A DNA stretch of 64,000 bases from Seminavis robusta (taxonomy: Eukaryota; Bacillariophyta; Bacillariophyceae; Naviculales; Naviculaceae): positions 1-64,000 of the forward strand of contig CAICTM010000357.1 of NCBI GenBank assembly GCA_903772945.1. Reading direction: 5' to 3'. The position numbers and the translations under genes were made by a program. This document shows positions 12,243-25,087 of the stretch, piece after piece; position 1 is the stretch's first letter; every line of letters begins with the position of its first letter. Below the pieces are notes generated by a model, which saw only the letters and a list, made by a program, of their open reading frames with translations, was not told the DNA's origin and did no database searches.

Positions 12243-12589
12243 GCCAATAGTTAAAGACTGGCCAGGAAGGCACCGGTGTGGACTATAGGACACGGTGGCC
12301 CGAGAAAATCCCACCCCTTTGTACTTTAATTTTTAATAGGCCTATAGAAGCAGATCTTTAAACTTATGTCTCCAAGTCTCCACTGCGTTCGTGCCGGAGC
12401 GGAAAGCCCTCTACAAGTAAGAGTAGTTCGAGCTCGAGGAGATCGTCCGAGATCAGCTGGCAACGAGTATGCTCTTACGAAGGCTGTTGTGAAGCAGCCC
12501 GGGAAGGACGGAGGCAACCGCAGCTAGATTCAACAATAAAATACTTTACTGCGTAAAAGTTTGGTAGGCACGACATTGGAAACGCAGCC
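12243..12589. other. 3' flank of the folate gene
   Basis: About 350 bases with no supported gene; a 63-codon minus frame (12326-12517) is probably chance. It contains the downstream flank of the folate enzyme gene. Confidence 0.4.
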
Positions 12590-14561
12590 CTACTTTGCAC
12601 GGACAATTGCATCCATAATCAGAGCTGCTTCTTTCATGGCCTTCACGTTGTGGACTCGTATAATATTGCATACTCGTTGTGATTGACCGATTGTATTGTC
12701 ATCATTCCCCAGACAAAGGGCCGCCACACACGAAGCAACTGTTCCAAAATCACGTCCCTCTGCTTTTGTGACATGAGAAAGCTTTCCAATAAAGCCCTTC
12801 CGCGAAGTGCCCAATAAAATAGGCGTACTCTTTCCCATCCGCATGTTGGCCCGTAACGAGTTCAAATGCCGAAGCAGAGAGAGGTTGCCTTCCAAGTCCT
12901 TTGCAAATCCAATGCCTGGGTCGACAATTTGCATCCACCGAGGGATCCCAGCTGCTTCTGCAGCATCACAACGTTGATTGAGAGCGGTAATGACATCCTG
13001 AACGACCCCCTTTTCTGAATATTGATCCACAAAGGTTTGCATTGTTTCGGGTATACCCCGCATGTGCATCAAAACGATGGGAACTCCCAGACTGGCAACT
13101 GTCGAAAGCATGTCTGGATCAAAGGTTCCACCAGAAACATCGTTAACGATATCCGCCCCCGCCTCTATGGCAGCCTGAGCCACTTTGGAATGCCTTGTGT
13201 CTATGGAAATGGGAATATCCGATTCTTGGAGAAATGGAGAAAGGAAAGTGTTAATTCTTCGGATTCCAGCTTGGAAACTACCACAGCAGCCTCAGTTACT
13301 TACTGTGTCGTATTGCTTGAATGATTGGAATGGTTCTAGCCAATTCTTCGTCAATGGCCACTTCCGCTGCCCCCGGTCGTGTCGACTCTCCCCCGATGTC
13401 AATAATTGTGGCACCTTCTTGTTCCATTTGGAGAGCATGTTGAACCGCTGCATCCATAGACTCGGTCCACTTTCCCCCGTCACTAAAACTGTCTGGTGTG
13501 ACATTCAAGATCCCCATGATCACAGTTTCATTGCTGAGATTCAGAAAGCGATTCCTTGGCAGTGGCATGACAACGACACGTTCTGGCTCGTCGTCGTTGC
13601 TATCCGATGACGGAGTCGTTTGGTCCAGCAGGATTGTCAACATTTCGGACACGGATTGACTTGACAATGGGTGTATTAGTTCTCCAGGTTCTGAATCATG
13701 TATACCATTCTGCTCGTCTTGTGGCTGCTGGTGATGAGTCAATCCGGCCACTTCGCACAGAGGCGCCAAGACAAATTCTCGCTCGGATATGCGGGGATGT
13801 GGTATGACCAGATCAGGTGTATCCATGACTGTGTGATCCCAATGCTTGTTGTCGTCTAAGCTTCTATAAAAGAGAATGTCAAGATCAACTGGTCGAGGTC
13901 CATTTCGAATGCCTGACTCCAAATCTCTTCCCAACTGGGCTTCAACAGCCTTGAGTTGATGAAGCAGTTCTGTGGGTGACAGGTTGGTTTCAATTTCAAT
14001 CACTCCATTGAGAAATGATGGCTGATCTGTCACATACATGGGAGGTGTTTCGTGAAGCATGGATGTATGAAGCAGATTGATAATTGCATAACCATCGCTC
14101 CCACTGCCCAGTTGCTTGATGGCATTATCAATATTTTCAAATCGGTTTCCAAGGTTGGACCCCACTGCCACATAAACGCGAGCCAAAGTTGGCTTGACCG
14201 CTGACGAGTTATCCAGAGTACTATTCCAACGCCTAGCAGTGTCCCTTGTGCTTTGCGCAGGCGTAGCTTTTCGTTTCTGGTCTGATGAGAAAGATGGTTG
14301 TATCGGGATGGGCGACTCTTGTTGTGATGATCCGTGATGTCGTGTGGCAAACACTGGGAGTAGCTTTGGTTGTTTCCTTGAAGAATCCATGGCAGATGAC
14401 CACCCACGGGGCGGATACCGACGAGTCAAATGTCTCATGAATGTGGGCTTGGCTACTGATAATGACATGGCAGAGCCAATTTTTGTAGTCCAAATAATCA
14501 AAAGTGCACAAAACAGCCCGAATCTACCGAAAACCTTCCCACAGAACATCCATTCATCCAT
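12590..14561 (-). CDS. bifunctional HPPK-DHPS folate biosynthesis enzyme
   Basis: Joins 6-hydroxymethyl-7,8-dihydropterin pyrophosphokinase to dihydropteroate synthase, two consecutive steps toward dihydrofolate. Exons 13304-14561 and 12590-13224 give 630 residues. HPPK spans about residues 129-275, with GSNLGNR at 134-140 and NGPRPVDLDIL near 220. DHPS spans about 345-625, with GILNVTPDSFSDGG, GGESTRPGA, SIDTRHS, NDVSGG, DPGIGFAK and GTSRKGFIG all present. No aldolase (DHNA) domain precedes them, as in plants and unlike fungi. About 120 N-terminal residues form a hydrophobic then basic, Ser-rich leader, consistent with the mitochondrial location of plant homologues; a second Met at residue 32 could be the true start of that leader. 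All catalytic motifs look intact. Confidence 0.93.
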
Positions 14562-15044
14562 TCGGGGCAGCAGACAAGAGAGGATGATCAGGTTGTTCTG
14601 TTGCCCAGCCGCTGTAACCACTGAGTGGACGATGGTTTAGTATGGGGTTAGAGAGGACTATGAATTTTGTGATGGATGCCAGAGGACAAGCGCAGGATGC
14701 GTTTTGAGAGTGGAGGCAAAAGAAAAATGAGGGGTGGAAAAGATCGCAGAGCACCTCATTAGGGTTAAGCTTTCTTGGAAGGCAGAGCCTTCATCACACA
14801 AAAGCCGAAGTCTAGACTAGACTATCTCTCGACCTCTGCCTATCCCAGCACCTGGTACCGGTAGCTAGCTCTGGCTGGATCTCTTTCGACGCTGTACCGG
14901 TAGTTAGTTTAGTTAGTTCCGCATGTAGCGGTACTTTTCTAGCTGGCCAGCAACGAACTCCATCTCAGCCAGGTGCCACCACAGGATTGAAAAAACTGGC
15001 AGGAGGAAGAGCTCCTCAGGCCAAGTCTTCTTCCAATTCTAGTC
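14562..15044. other. intergenic region upstream of the folate gene
   Basis: 483 bases without a supported gene. It holds GGTACCGGTAGCTAGC-type words around 14853-14870 and again near 14896. It is the 5' flank of the folate gene and the 3' flank of the MYND gene. Confidence 0.4.
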
Positions 15045-16172
15045 TTAATCAAATTTCAAAGTACTGTAGAATGGGTCCAAGCCCCGAACTTTCAAGCTAC
15101 AGACACGTAGTTTGTCTGCTGAGAGTATAGTACTCGTGCCACGCTTCTCATCAGACACAATCCAAAAGTCTCCTGTTGCACAATTTGAAGAGCGAGCAAT
15201 AATGCGACAGACACCTCCAGGAGTAACTGACCCAAAGGGTCCCCGTGTCTCCACCCAATCGCCTACTCGGAATTCACCCTTCTTGCGGCACAATTTGCTG
15301 TGCTGATCCTTCCAGTGTTTTGCTTGACAGTCACGTTTGCAATAATAAGTCACCTTGCAGCGCTCACAAACTTTCATTGGGCCAGTAGTACCTTGTTTGG
15401 CCTTGCCACAACAATCACACTGGTCCCCAGGAATGGCGGAGACACATGCCACACCTATGCCCCGGTCCCATTTTGTGGAATACAGTTTGTTTCGGGAATC
15501 ACAAATAGCATGCTTGGCAAGTTGGCGAGTGGTGTCAAGGAAGTCACCAACTGTAACTGGACGCTTGTTATCCTTATCAGGAAGACACCTCAGCAGCACT
15601 GATTTCTCCTTGTCACTGGCTCCATCACAAGTGATAATTGCTTCTTTCATGTAATGAAAATATAGTTCATAGTCTCGTTCGATGTAGTACGCAATGTCTC
15701 CCAGAAGCTTCAGAGCATTGGCTACAAAGAATGCAGGTTCGGCGTCGGCAGATCTGATGATTCCTCGAAGGAACTTTTTGTCATCTTCTGTTACTGGTAT
15801 GAAATCACCATACTGGTACTTCATGACATCATTGAATAGTAACTTGCAGTATCGATGGAAGGAACAGAAGAATGCCTTGTTCCACTTGCCATTGATCTTG
15901 CATTTCAAAACCCCCCTATACTTTTTGTTGACGACCTGGAGAAGTCTTGCTGTTCGGGCTTTCTGCTTGTCGGCTACCAGTGCCTGGCGCCACTCTAAAA
16001 GGTCTTGTTTTACGACAGCAGGGCCACCAATGACGACTGGAGAACCAACCGTTGGTGTTGGAGACACAGGTGGCTTCTTGACGGCTCCGTGACTATGCAT
16101 AGCTCTAGAGTGCTTTTGATTTCCAGCTCCAGCACCAGCATTGGGGCGCTTCTTCTTGGATCTCTTCACCAT
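15045..16172 (-). CDS. MYND-type zinc finger protein
   Basis: Single-exon gene of 375 residues. The start is the ATG at 16172 (MVKRSKKKRP); a TTG 36 bases upstream is ignored. A basic N-terminus of about 35 residues could be a nuclear signal. A helical middle region follows, then a MYND finger near residue 265 with CDCCGKAK, CERCKVTYYC and CQAKHWKDQHSKLC, matching the Cys/His spacing of MYND domains that bind proline-rich peptides. The last 70 residues, from RVGDWVETRGPFG, look like a small beta domain. No SET domain is visible, so this is not a SMYD enzyme. Partner and pathway are unknown. Confidence 0.8.
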   Translation of the reverse strand: MVKRSKKKRPNAGAGAGNQKHSRAMHSHGAVKKPPVSPTPTVGSPVVIGGPAVVKQDLLEWRQALVADKQKARTARLLQVVNKKYRGVLKCKINGKWNKAFFCSFHRYCKLLFNDVMKYQYGDFIPVTEDDKKFLRGIIRSADAEPAFFVANALKLLGDIAYYIERDYELYFHYMKEAIITCDGASDKEKSVLLRCLPDKDNKRPVTVGDFLDTTRQLAKHAICDSRNKLYSTKWDRGIGVACVSAIPGDQCDCCGKAKQGTTGPMKVCERCKVTYYCKRDCQAKHWKDQHSKLCRKKGEFRVGDWVETRGPFGSVTPGGVCRIIARSSNCATGDFWIVSDEKRGTSTILSADKLRVCSLKVRGLDPFYSTLKFD

Positions 16173-16559
16173 TGTGACAGCAGCAAAAGGAGAGTCAGAC
16201 GATGACAACGACGTCTATAAGTGTTCCAAAATCCAAATCTACAAAAATGAAGCCGTTGCTTTTGTTCCGGTTTTTAGGGTTAGGCCTAATTGTTTTGATC
16301 TTTCGTGTTTCCGCGAGGTTAAATCGTGCGGTTCTAAAGGATTTAACGATTGAAGATTCTTCCGAAGATCAATCAACGCGCACACCATCAACCATCAACA
16401 TCGACACTGGTTGAAGGTGGAAGCAACGAGCAAGAAGACAAGAGCCAAAGAGCAATCGTACATCATCTCGATAGAGGTTTCCACACCCCACCGAACAAAA
16501 ACTCACCACTACCGGTACTAGTCTACATCCCATTTGTCTGTCCCCCTTTGATTTTCAAG
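16173..16559. promoter_or_regulatory. divergent promoter region MYND / CTL-C
   Basis: 387 bases separate the starts of two genes read in opposite directions, so both promoters must lie here or overlap the leaders. No specific element is identified. Confidence 0.35.
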
Positions 16560-18264
16560 ATGACAATTCTGGGCAACAGCGACGACGACAAGAAAGAGGA
16601 CACCATGATGGATTTGCAGACCCGATTGGTGACGGATGACGCTCTGGCCAATGCAGCCTATGTGCAACACGATGAAGAGGCCCAGCAATCCAATGTACTG
16701 GTGATTCAAGTAATGGACGAAGTGGCACAAAAAGGAGAGAAGCAACCGAATCAGTTTCGCGATGCACCGTTTGGATTCCTCTTTATCCTCCACTTGTTGC
16801 TGGTTTCCTTTTTTGCCTGTGCCTGGGGATTGCCAGCACTCTTTGCGGCGACTTCTTCCTCCGAAAACGACAATACACCTTCTACTTCCTTTTCCGGTGT
16901 CCTGGGTCTTTGTCTCTTATCCAGTCTGGCCTGTGTGTTCATTATTGCCGGGACTTTAAGCTTTTTGATCCATCATGCCGATATTGTCATTCAATTCAGT
17001 CTGGTACTCAGCACGGTCATGACATTTCTCATGGCCTTGGTGTTTGCTGTCAAGTTGTTCATTTGGTTTGCCATCTTTTACTTTGTGTTGGGAGCACTGG
17101 GAGCCTGGTACGCTTGCAGCGTATGGAGCCGCATTCCCTTTGCCAAGGCCAATTTGAAGGTAGCCACAACCTCCATTCGGTCCAATCTCGGTGTGGTGGG
17201 TGTGGGGTTTGGACTGGTGGCCGTCTTTGTCGTTTGGGTGTGTCTCTGGATGCTATCCTTTGCGGGAATTTACATGCACACTCGAAAATGTGACAGTACT
17301 ACAGGAGAATGTGATGATGGAGCCATGGGACAAATCACTGGTATCGTTTATCTCCTCAGCTTTTACTGGACAGTCCAAGTCATCAAGGTGAGCAGTCAGT
17401 AAAAGCATTTGCATCATACTGGTACACATTCCACTCATGGTATTCGCCTTGCTTGCTTTGTATAGAATATTCTGGTCGTCACTGTGGCTGGTACGGTTGG
17501 CACTTGGTGGTTTGCCCCCGATGAAGCCAATGCCTTTTGTTCCGTCGCCATTACCGATTCCCTCTCCAGGGCGTCCACTTACAGTTTTGGATCCATCTGT
17601 CTTGGAAGTCTCCTCATGGCTATTATTCAGGTGCTGAATCACATGATTCACAATGCCCGACGCAATCAACGAGACTCGATGCTTCTCGCCGTGTTGGAGT
17701 GTCTGGCCAATTTGTTGGAACGCATTGCCGAGTACTTCAACAAATATGCTTGTATCTATGTTGGTTTGTATGGATACGATTACGTTACTGCCGGAAAGCG
17801 TGTTCTGGAATTGTTCCGAGAGCGTGGATGGGACACCATTATCAATGATCAGCTGGTCTACCGAGTACTGACGTTGATGAGTTTTGTAGTGGGTGGTCTC
17901 ACGGGAATTGCAGGCATGATCATAGCGTCAATGGCCCCGAGCTGGATGGAAGCCTTTGGAGATGACAGATACAGTGCAGCCTTTCTACTTCCGTTCCTGA
18001 TTGGAACAGGTGTGGCACATGTTGTGGTAAGTTGTTGGAGGTGGTTGCCTGACCTTGCACGTGTATGCTGAATGAATGCTGACAGTCTCTTACGGTTTCC
18101 TAATTCTTTCTTTGTCTCAGCTTGGTATCATTGCAAGTGCCACGGACACTGTATTGGTATGCTTTGCGGAAAGCCCCAACGAATTCCAATCTAACTATCC
18201 TCAGCTGAGCCAAGAGATGCTCACGGCCTGGAGGCAAATCTATCCAGAGGAGTTTGGATTGTAG
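16560..18264 (+). CDS. choline transporter-like protein (CTL/SLC44 family), copy C
   Basis: Third CTL/SLC44 paralogue, 510 residues, from exons 16560-17387, 17466-18026 and 18121-18264, all phase 0. The ATG at 16560 is preferred to an upstream TTG. An acidic, soluble head of about 60 residues leads to NQFRDAPFGFLFILHLLL, then multiple hydrophobic spans, a GTVGTWWFAPDEANAF segment, YGYDYVTAGKRVLELFRERG and a C-terminal ESPNEFQSNYPQLSQEM. It is closest to copy B in the central motifs, but its introns differ from both A and B. Substrate assignment rests on family only. Confidence 0.87.
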
Positions 18265-18606
18265 TACCTAGCGCGGCATCACGACAAGCCAAAAGAACGC
18301 AGTCCAACAAATAGAGACACAGCAACTCATCACCTCTTGCATACAGTTCATCATCCACTTACTAGTAAACTATCTCTATGCTACTTTACCTGGATACTTT
18401 GTTGCCCAATTTTAATTAGCCACATGAACACAAATTGGCGGCTCGTCTTCGTGGTCGCGATCTCCTCGTCAGTTAGGTTAGTCCAGTTAGTCGAAGATCC
18501 GTCGAAGATCCCTGGCGACGGTCCACGCGAAGGATGTTGTCTTCACCCGACAGTTCGTTGGGTGCAACACAGAGTCTTCTTCATAATAATATTGAATGCA
18601 TCAACC
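18265..18606. other. short intergenic gap CTL-C / prenylcysteine oxidase
   Basis: 342 bases between two genes in the same orientation. An open frame runs into the next gene's first exon but has no ATG-supported feature. It presumably contains the CTL-C 3' end and the promoter of the oxidase gene. Confidence 0.35.
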
Positions 18607-20557
18607 ATGATATCGCCTTGGCATCCAAGTTGCTCCATTTTCTTGTTATTGTCCTGGCTCTCCTTGGCAGAAAGCCAAAAAGTTGCCATTATTGGTGGTG
18701 GTCTCTGTAAGAATGCTTTGATGGAATGGTCTTGTTATGAAACGATGTAAATGTGGAATTCTCATGTTCCTTTGCTGTTCTGTGATGTATGTTATATATA
18801 GCTGGCACATTTACTTCCAAGTACCTGGTTGATTTGGATGGCAAAGGCTGCAATCTCGATTCCATTACCATTTTTGATCCCCTTCCCATCGGTGGACCAG
18901 CTCCCACGTCCGATGACGATTGGCAAGGCAGCCGTGTCTCCTCGGTCGCATTGCCGGATGGACGCATTGTGGAATTGGGAGCCTCGGTCTTTCACGAAGC
19001 CAATCAGTTGGTCAAGGACATGATTGACAATGATCCTGCCTTGGAAATTGGAACACCCTTCAATGTGGGGAATGACGCAACCATTCAACATCATGTCCCT
19101 CCTCGAGAAGGACTGGGTATTTACGATGGTGATGGAGCATGGGCGTACATGGGGAATAAAAGTGATCCCTGGAATACTGTCAAAACCGTGCTTCGCTACA
19201 ATATGGATCTCTACCGGGTCGATCGAGCCACACAACACGCTCTGGAAAGCTTTTTGGAAATTCCGGCATTGCTCAACAGCACGGCACCCGACACCTTTTT
19301 TGAATCTCCCGATGACATGTGGCAACGAGTCCAGTTGCTCAAACCGACCCATGCATCGTATTCACAATTACTCGATGCCATGGGAATTTGGGCCGAGGAT
19401 TCCTGGTTTCATTCCCTCATTCCTCATGGTGGTTACTTGGGATCCTTACGGAGAGAATTATTGACGGCAATCAACCTCATCAATTACAATCAACCCAATT
19501 CACATATCAATGGACTCGTGGGGTTGGTTAGTTTTGCCGCCAGCAAGGGACCTCTTTACAGTGTCGTGGGAGGGAATCAACAAATGATACGTTCCGCGTT
19601 TTCACAAGCGCAAACCAATCGTCGACAGAATTGTCAACAAGGCGATGGCCTCAATGTTGTGACGCACGTCGCCCAACGAGTGACCACCGTCATTGGAAGC
19701 ATGGATGGATTTGAACTCTTTGCCGGACAAGAAGTACTGGGAACTTTTGATGCAGTTGTATTGGCAGCACCCCTACAACAATGTCGCATTCAGTTTCTCA
19801 TCCCCAGTCAATTTGATTCGGCCGTACTGCAGCCCATGCCCTTGGCAAATGCAATGGTCGATACAGACAAGGCAGAGTCCCAGAAAGATCATGAAGGGCA
19901 TCCAGTGTTACCCGACAAACTACCAGACTGCTCCCGTCGACCATTCACACAGGTTGTCACCACTGTAGTGAGTGGAGCCACTCTGAATCACGAGCACTTT
20001 CACATTGACAAGGACAAACTGCCACGGGCTGTCTGTGTGACGGAACGGGGGAAAGAAAAGGAAGGAGGCATCACTGTCATCTCTGAAATTGCTGGAGATG
20101 GCGTGTACAAAATGTTTTCATCCAATGTACTGAGTGAGGACACGCTGAAAGGGCTGTTTGGGCCAGGTCATACTGTGGAATTCGTCAAGGTAAGTTCATC
20201 AAGGCTGTTGCCAACCAGACAAGTGCACAAGTACTATCATGGGGCAATGAAACTTAGTAACCAACAACTTGCTACCAAATTATTGTGAAACAGACATGGG
20301 GTGGTCCACATGGAGGAGCCACTCCTGACTACCAAGGTCAAGGTGTCAGTGTGGGATACCTCTTGTACGACGGAGCCACTGGACTGGAAGGTCACACTAA
20401 GAACGGTGCGTTATACTACCCAAATGCCATTGAAACGGCACTCGCCTGCATGGAAGCCAGTGCTATCGGTGCCAAGTCGGTCGCCAAGCTGTTGGCACGG
20501 CGGTTTGGTATCATTCAACCATCGTCTCGCAAATCACACAATGGCGAAGAGTTATGA
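18607..20557 (+). CDS. prenylcysteine oxidase-like flavoprotein
   Basis: Predicted FAD enzyme that cleaves farnesyl- or geranylgeranyl-cysteine from degraded prenylated proteins into cysteine, an aldehyde and hydrogen peroxide. Exons 18607-18706, 18802-20189 and 20294-20557 give 583 residues. The first exon encodes a cleavable signal peptide (about residues 1-20) and the start of the FAD loop, completed across the junction as IIGGGLSG (GxGxxG at residues 30-35). The C-terminal exon holds YYPNAIETALACMEASAIGAKSVAKLLARR-type helices typical of the family end. The middle contains the prenylcysteine-lyase region. The signal peptide suggests a lysosome/vacuole-like or secretory location. Length is slightly above the usual 500-510 residues because of an insertion near residue 400. 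Confidence 0.85.
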
Positions 20558-20714
20558 TGACGATGATGGGCTGGATGGAGTCTTGCGGAATTTGCTTGGA
20601 CTGGATGAAAGAAAAGGACAAGGTGCAGCGGCAGGTCATGCCCTGTGGATTGTCAAGTGATCCCCTTGTCTTGGTCTCGGTGTGAACTGATATTCGACGC
20701 TGGCTAGCTCATGA

Positions 20715-21549
20715 TCACTCTTCTGTTGCTTTAGTAGCACTTGTCTCTCGTACAATATCTGCAACCTTCTTGGCGGTATCATCAATTGCAGTGTTCCCGT
20801 CTAGAATATGATGTTGAAACGTGACCGGGGCAAAGTTCCATTCGCTATTGTCGGCTTCAGTAGTTTCCTCTTTCTCTTCCTTGGGAGGTGGTTCGTCTGG
20901 TTTGCCTCCATAAAAGTGACCTTCTCGTTGCTGTATTCGTAGGTTGGAAACCTCTTCGGAAGTGTCTACAAGGATCCAAACAGCATGCGGAAATTGCGAT
21001 CGAAACACGTCGCGTAGATCTGTATTGACAAAACTAAAGGATATCAGGGCTGCCAGTCGTTGGGCCGCGTATTTCTTGGACTGTTCTTGCTGGAACTGTT
21101 GTTCCACATAAGCACAGCAATCCTTGGCAAATTCTTGACGTTGCTGGAGTGTGGGGTAGATACCCTTGGAAAAGTTGTCTTTCATCCATTGCGGCACACA
21201 AACATCCAGATCAAGGCCGATACAGTGCAAATTGTTGTCACTGTCATCTCCACCCAGCAAGTCCAAGGCTCGATTAGCAATGGTAGTTTTACCTGACGAG
21301 CAAAAAAAAGGAACGACTCCAAGTGAGAAGAAGAACGAAGAAGTTGAATCATCAACACTGGAATTGGCCAAGCAGTTACTAGTATAGAACACAGATAATC
21401 AATGGAACAGTAGGGTACTCACCAGATCCAGGGCGACCAAACACAACAATCACGGATGGCTGCGAAAAGTATGCCTTGCTCAGCGTCAAAATCATTAGGA
21501 AAACGAGGAGACTAGCTAACCTCGCAGTAAAACTACTTGGACGTGCCAT
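20715..21549 (-). CDS. P-loop small-molecule kinase, gluconokinase-like
   Basis: Exons 21423-21549 and 20715-21292 give 234 residues. The intron splits the Walker A loop, which reads GRPGSGKTT after splicing. Later motifs VNTDLRDVFRSQFP and QREGHFY resemble the gluconokinase/shikimate-kinase branch, where an R-x-x-R-x-GHF region closes over the substrate. A Glu/Pro-rich insertion follows GHFYGGKPDE. The first 27 residues form a hydrophobic signal-like stretch ending in SKAYF, so the protein may enter the secretory path or plastid; that is uncertain. The exact substrate cannot be read from sequence. It is convergent with the prenylcysteine oxidase gene, 157 bases away. Confidence 0.65.
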
Positions 21550-22841
21550 TGCGAAATACGATACTGCTGGTTGTCTTTCACACGATGATAGAAGTGATCT
21601 TTGGCTTTGGTCTCCAAGAGGTTGTGCCGTTGTCCCCTGATGCAAAGATCGGCGTCGTCGAGTCACGGATACAGTCAAGCCACTGCCATGCCTGCAATCG
21701 GGAGGAGCTTTGAAAAGGTATCTGAGGTAAATTATGAAAATTGCAACTTGCTACTCTAGCTAGCTAGCTGGTAGTAATGTTATTTTGTAATTTTATGCTA
21801 TGATTTCAATATTTCAATAGATTATGGAATACCAGTCTTTTGTCAGCGTTGGCACGAGGTTCAGCTACCAGTCCATTGCCCGCCGTTGTTGCCTATGCTT
21901 TGGCCCTCCTTGCCTCAAAGACAACAAACAGACACCAAGCAAAATGAACCCAACAGCCATCAAAACTTCCCGAGCTTCATTGTGATTGGTTCCAGCTGCC
22001 CGCCTTAAGGAGTATTGCCTGGAACTGACAGGCGTTGATGAAGTAAGTGCTTGAGAACATTAGTACCTTCGCAGGGGAGCACCCCATGAAAGTCCTACAC
22101 TTCCTAGCTAGTGAAAAGGATATTTGCTACAGAGGAAGGAGTAGTATTGCTGACACTGCTGGATGGGGCCAAAACACGGCTGCTTCTAAAGACACACTTG
22201 ATAATGCAAGGTTTGGGAAACCAAACAAGAGGTGAAGATCTACCTCTATGAAACAAGCAATACTGCAGATTCTTGATAACAACACTCGATTGGAAGTAGC
22301 AGTGGTTGTGAGAACTTAAAATACAGTGACCAGCGTGTACTAGTTAGCTACGGTAGTAGCGAGTCCTTTGCTTGCACATGTACGTTTCGTGGTCGATGCC
22401 CGACTGCTTACCGAGTCTCTGGTGCAAGCAAATTGATTTGCTGCTTTCTTGTTCGGCAAGATCCGACAATCGCCTCCGAGGTTCCCTCACCAGACCGCAA
22501 AGATATTCAATCCCCTGAGCTACAAACTTATATCGGCTTTGGCAATTCAACGGAATGAATCGAATTCAATTCAAGTAATCGGTCAAAGTTTTTAAAATGG
22601 TAATTTACAACAGCAAAAAAAAACATGTGCACACCCCCAGATGGCATGTAGCAAAGCTTCCAAAAAGAAAATAAGAGTGCGCACACACGTCATGCTGGTG
22701 GATTGGTTGCGAGGTACGCTCAACAGAGTGTGTGCCTCCGGAGGATTGGGTTGTTAACGTTCCGCTTCAGAATGAGACACTGGCCATCGCAAAGATTGTC
22801 TTGATATGGATGAAACTGGCGAGCAAATAGCTGTAGGACGC
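21550..22841. other. intergenic region, no gene seen
   Basis: About 1.3 kb with only short frames lacking features. Contains (CTAG)n near 21756 and an A-run near 22614. It includes the promoter of the P-loop kinase and the 3' flank of adenylate kinase. Confidence 0.5.
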
Positions 22842-23870
<1,029 letters not shown>

Positions 23871-24289
23871 GGTGCAGGTAATGTACTGAAGGAAGAGGTA
23901 TCAAGAGTTTAAAACAATGGAAGATACCTTTCGGAACGGAGCTACTGAAATTCCATTCAACTCAAAATTGCGTTCAGTTTGTTGGCATCCACAAATTAAA
24001 TGCCAATGGTCCAGAAGTCAAGACACCAAAGATACCAAGAGGCGCAACCGAAGGGTTGAAGAGACGCTCACGTAATGGCCTCCTTCTCAGCTTTGGTGGA
24101 AGGGTGTGGGATGGGTCGCGTCGTGACACCACTGTCATCGCATCGTGTTCTGATTTGCAAACGGGGTCGAATTTTGGGCTGACGGTCCACAAGAATGCAA
24201 TTTCGGTGGCAGCCTCAACCCTATCTATTCTCATTCCCTAACCCTAAGCCAGCTCTGCCGTGTTGCAAGGTCTTCCACGTTCCACGGAT
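23871..24289. other. intergenic region upstream of adenylate kinase
   Basis: No supported gene; overlapping small frames on both strands at 23974-24241 show no family feature. It contains the adenylate kinase promoter. Confidence 0.4.
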
Positions 24290-24540
24290 CACCTTCCACT
24301 TCTTGAGCTGCTGCAATGGAAAATGGCTTTATTGGTCTTTGACGAGTACGTGCGACGACATGGACGGGTTCCCTTACAACGATGTGCCGGGTCTTTGATG
24401 AGTATGTGGGACGACATGGACTACAGGGTTCCTCAATTCGAGTTTTGCTTGACGGTGAAACCATTCAGCCCGACCAGACAGCGGAAGAGCTAGAGTTGGA
24501 AGAAGAAGAATTGAATTACAATGATAATCTTCTATTATAA
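24290..24540 (+). pseudogene. SUMO/Rad60-SLD-like domain fragment with internal partial duplication
   Basis: From 24382 to the TAA at 24540 a 52-codon frame reads CRVFDEYVGRHG, then SSIRVLLDGETIQPDQT and AEELELEEEE. That is the second half of a SUMO-type beta-grasp fold: the RFLxDG strand followed by xPxxTPxxLELEDxD. Just upstream, 24334-24373, in another frame, the same start is repeated as KMALLVFDEYVRRHG, the DNA being about 85% identical to 24389-24433. No complete N-terminal strand, no C-terminal di-glycine and no continuous frame are present. A relic of a SUMO-like gene, or the last exon of one with untraced upstream exons, are the options. Confidence 0.5.
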
Positions 24541-24689
24541 GGGAACGACCAAGTCAGCAACGAGTGCAAAGCACGGTTACCGTACATGCAAGTGCTTTCG
24601 ACGATGATCAACCCATTCACCTGTGACTGTACAAATAAATATCCCGCTTGTGAATCTCTCGCTGCTTGGAAGATGTCAGTAGTACCAAA

Positions 24690-24981
24690 GATGCTAGTGC
24701 CAACAACACAATCTGGCCGCGACCCTGATGTGGCCCTGGCCCTTGTGGACTTGTGAAGGCTGCTTCAAAGCCAGGGGCTTGAGAGAGAATGGTTACGTGG
24801 TAGCCCCTTTCCTTGAATTCTTGAAGAAGAGCATGGCCTTGATCAGCTTGAGGGTATCCTCAGAACACAGTTGTTTGAAGAATGTGGGAGTCGCTCGCGG
24901 GAGACGTTTGTTCGTCAAGTCGTAGTCTAGATGCAAAGCATGGATTCGACCATCATTCAATCCACTAAATTGAATCTTCAA
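24690..24981 (-). pseudogene. decayed coding fragment, family unknown
   Basis: Two minus-strand frames read like protein but do not connect. The first, high end, gives SGLNDGRIHALHLDYDL. The second, on another frame from about 24855 downward, gives GYPQADQGHALLQEFKERG and YHVTILSQAPGFEAAF, interrupted upstream by a TGA. Codon choice and residue pattern look coding-derived, suggesting one frameshift and at least one stop in a once-functional enzyme. I do not recognise the family. Confidence 0.3.
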
Positions 24982-25087
24982 TCAGGTGGGGTACCGGTAG
25001 TCTAACAGGCAGGTATCACGATGGAACGTCGGGGCTACAAGCAGGACTCGTTCTCGACGATAACACGATAACGTGAGACTAATTTAC

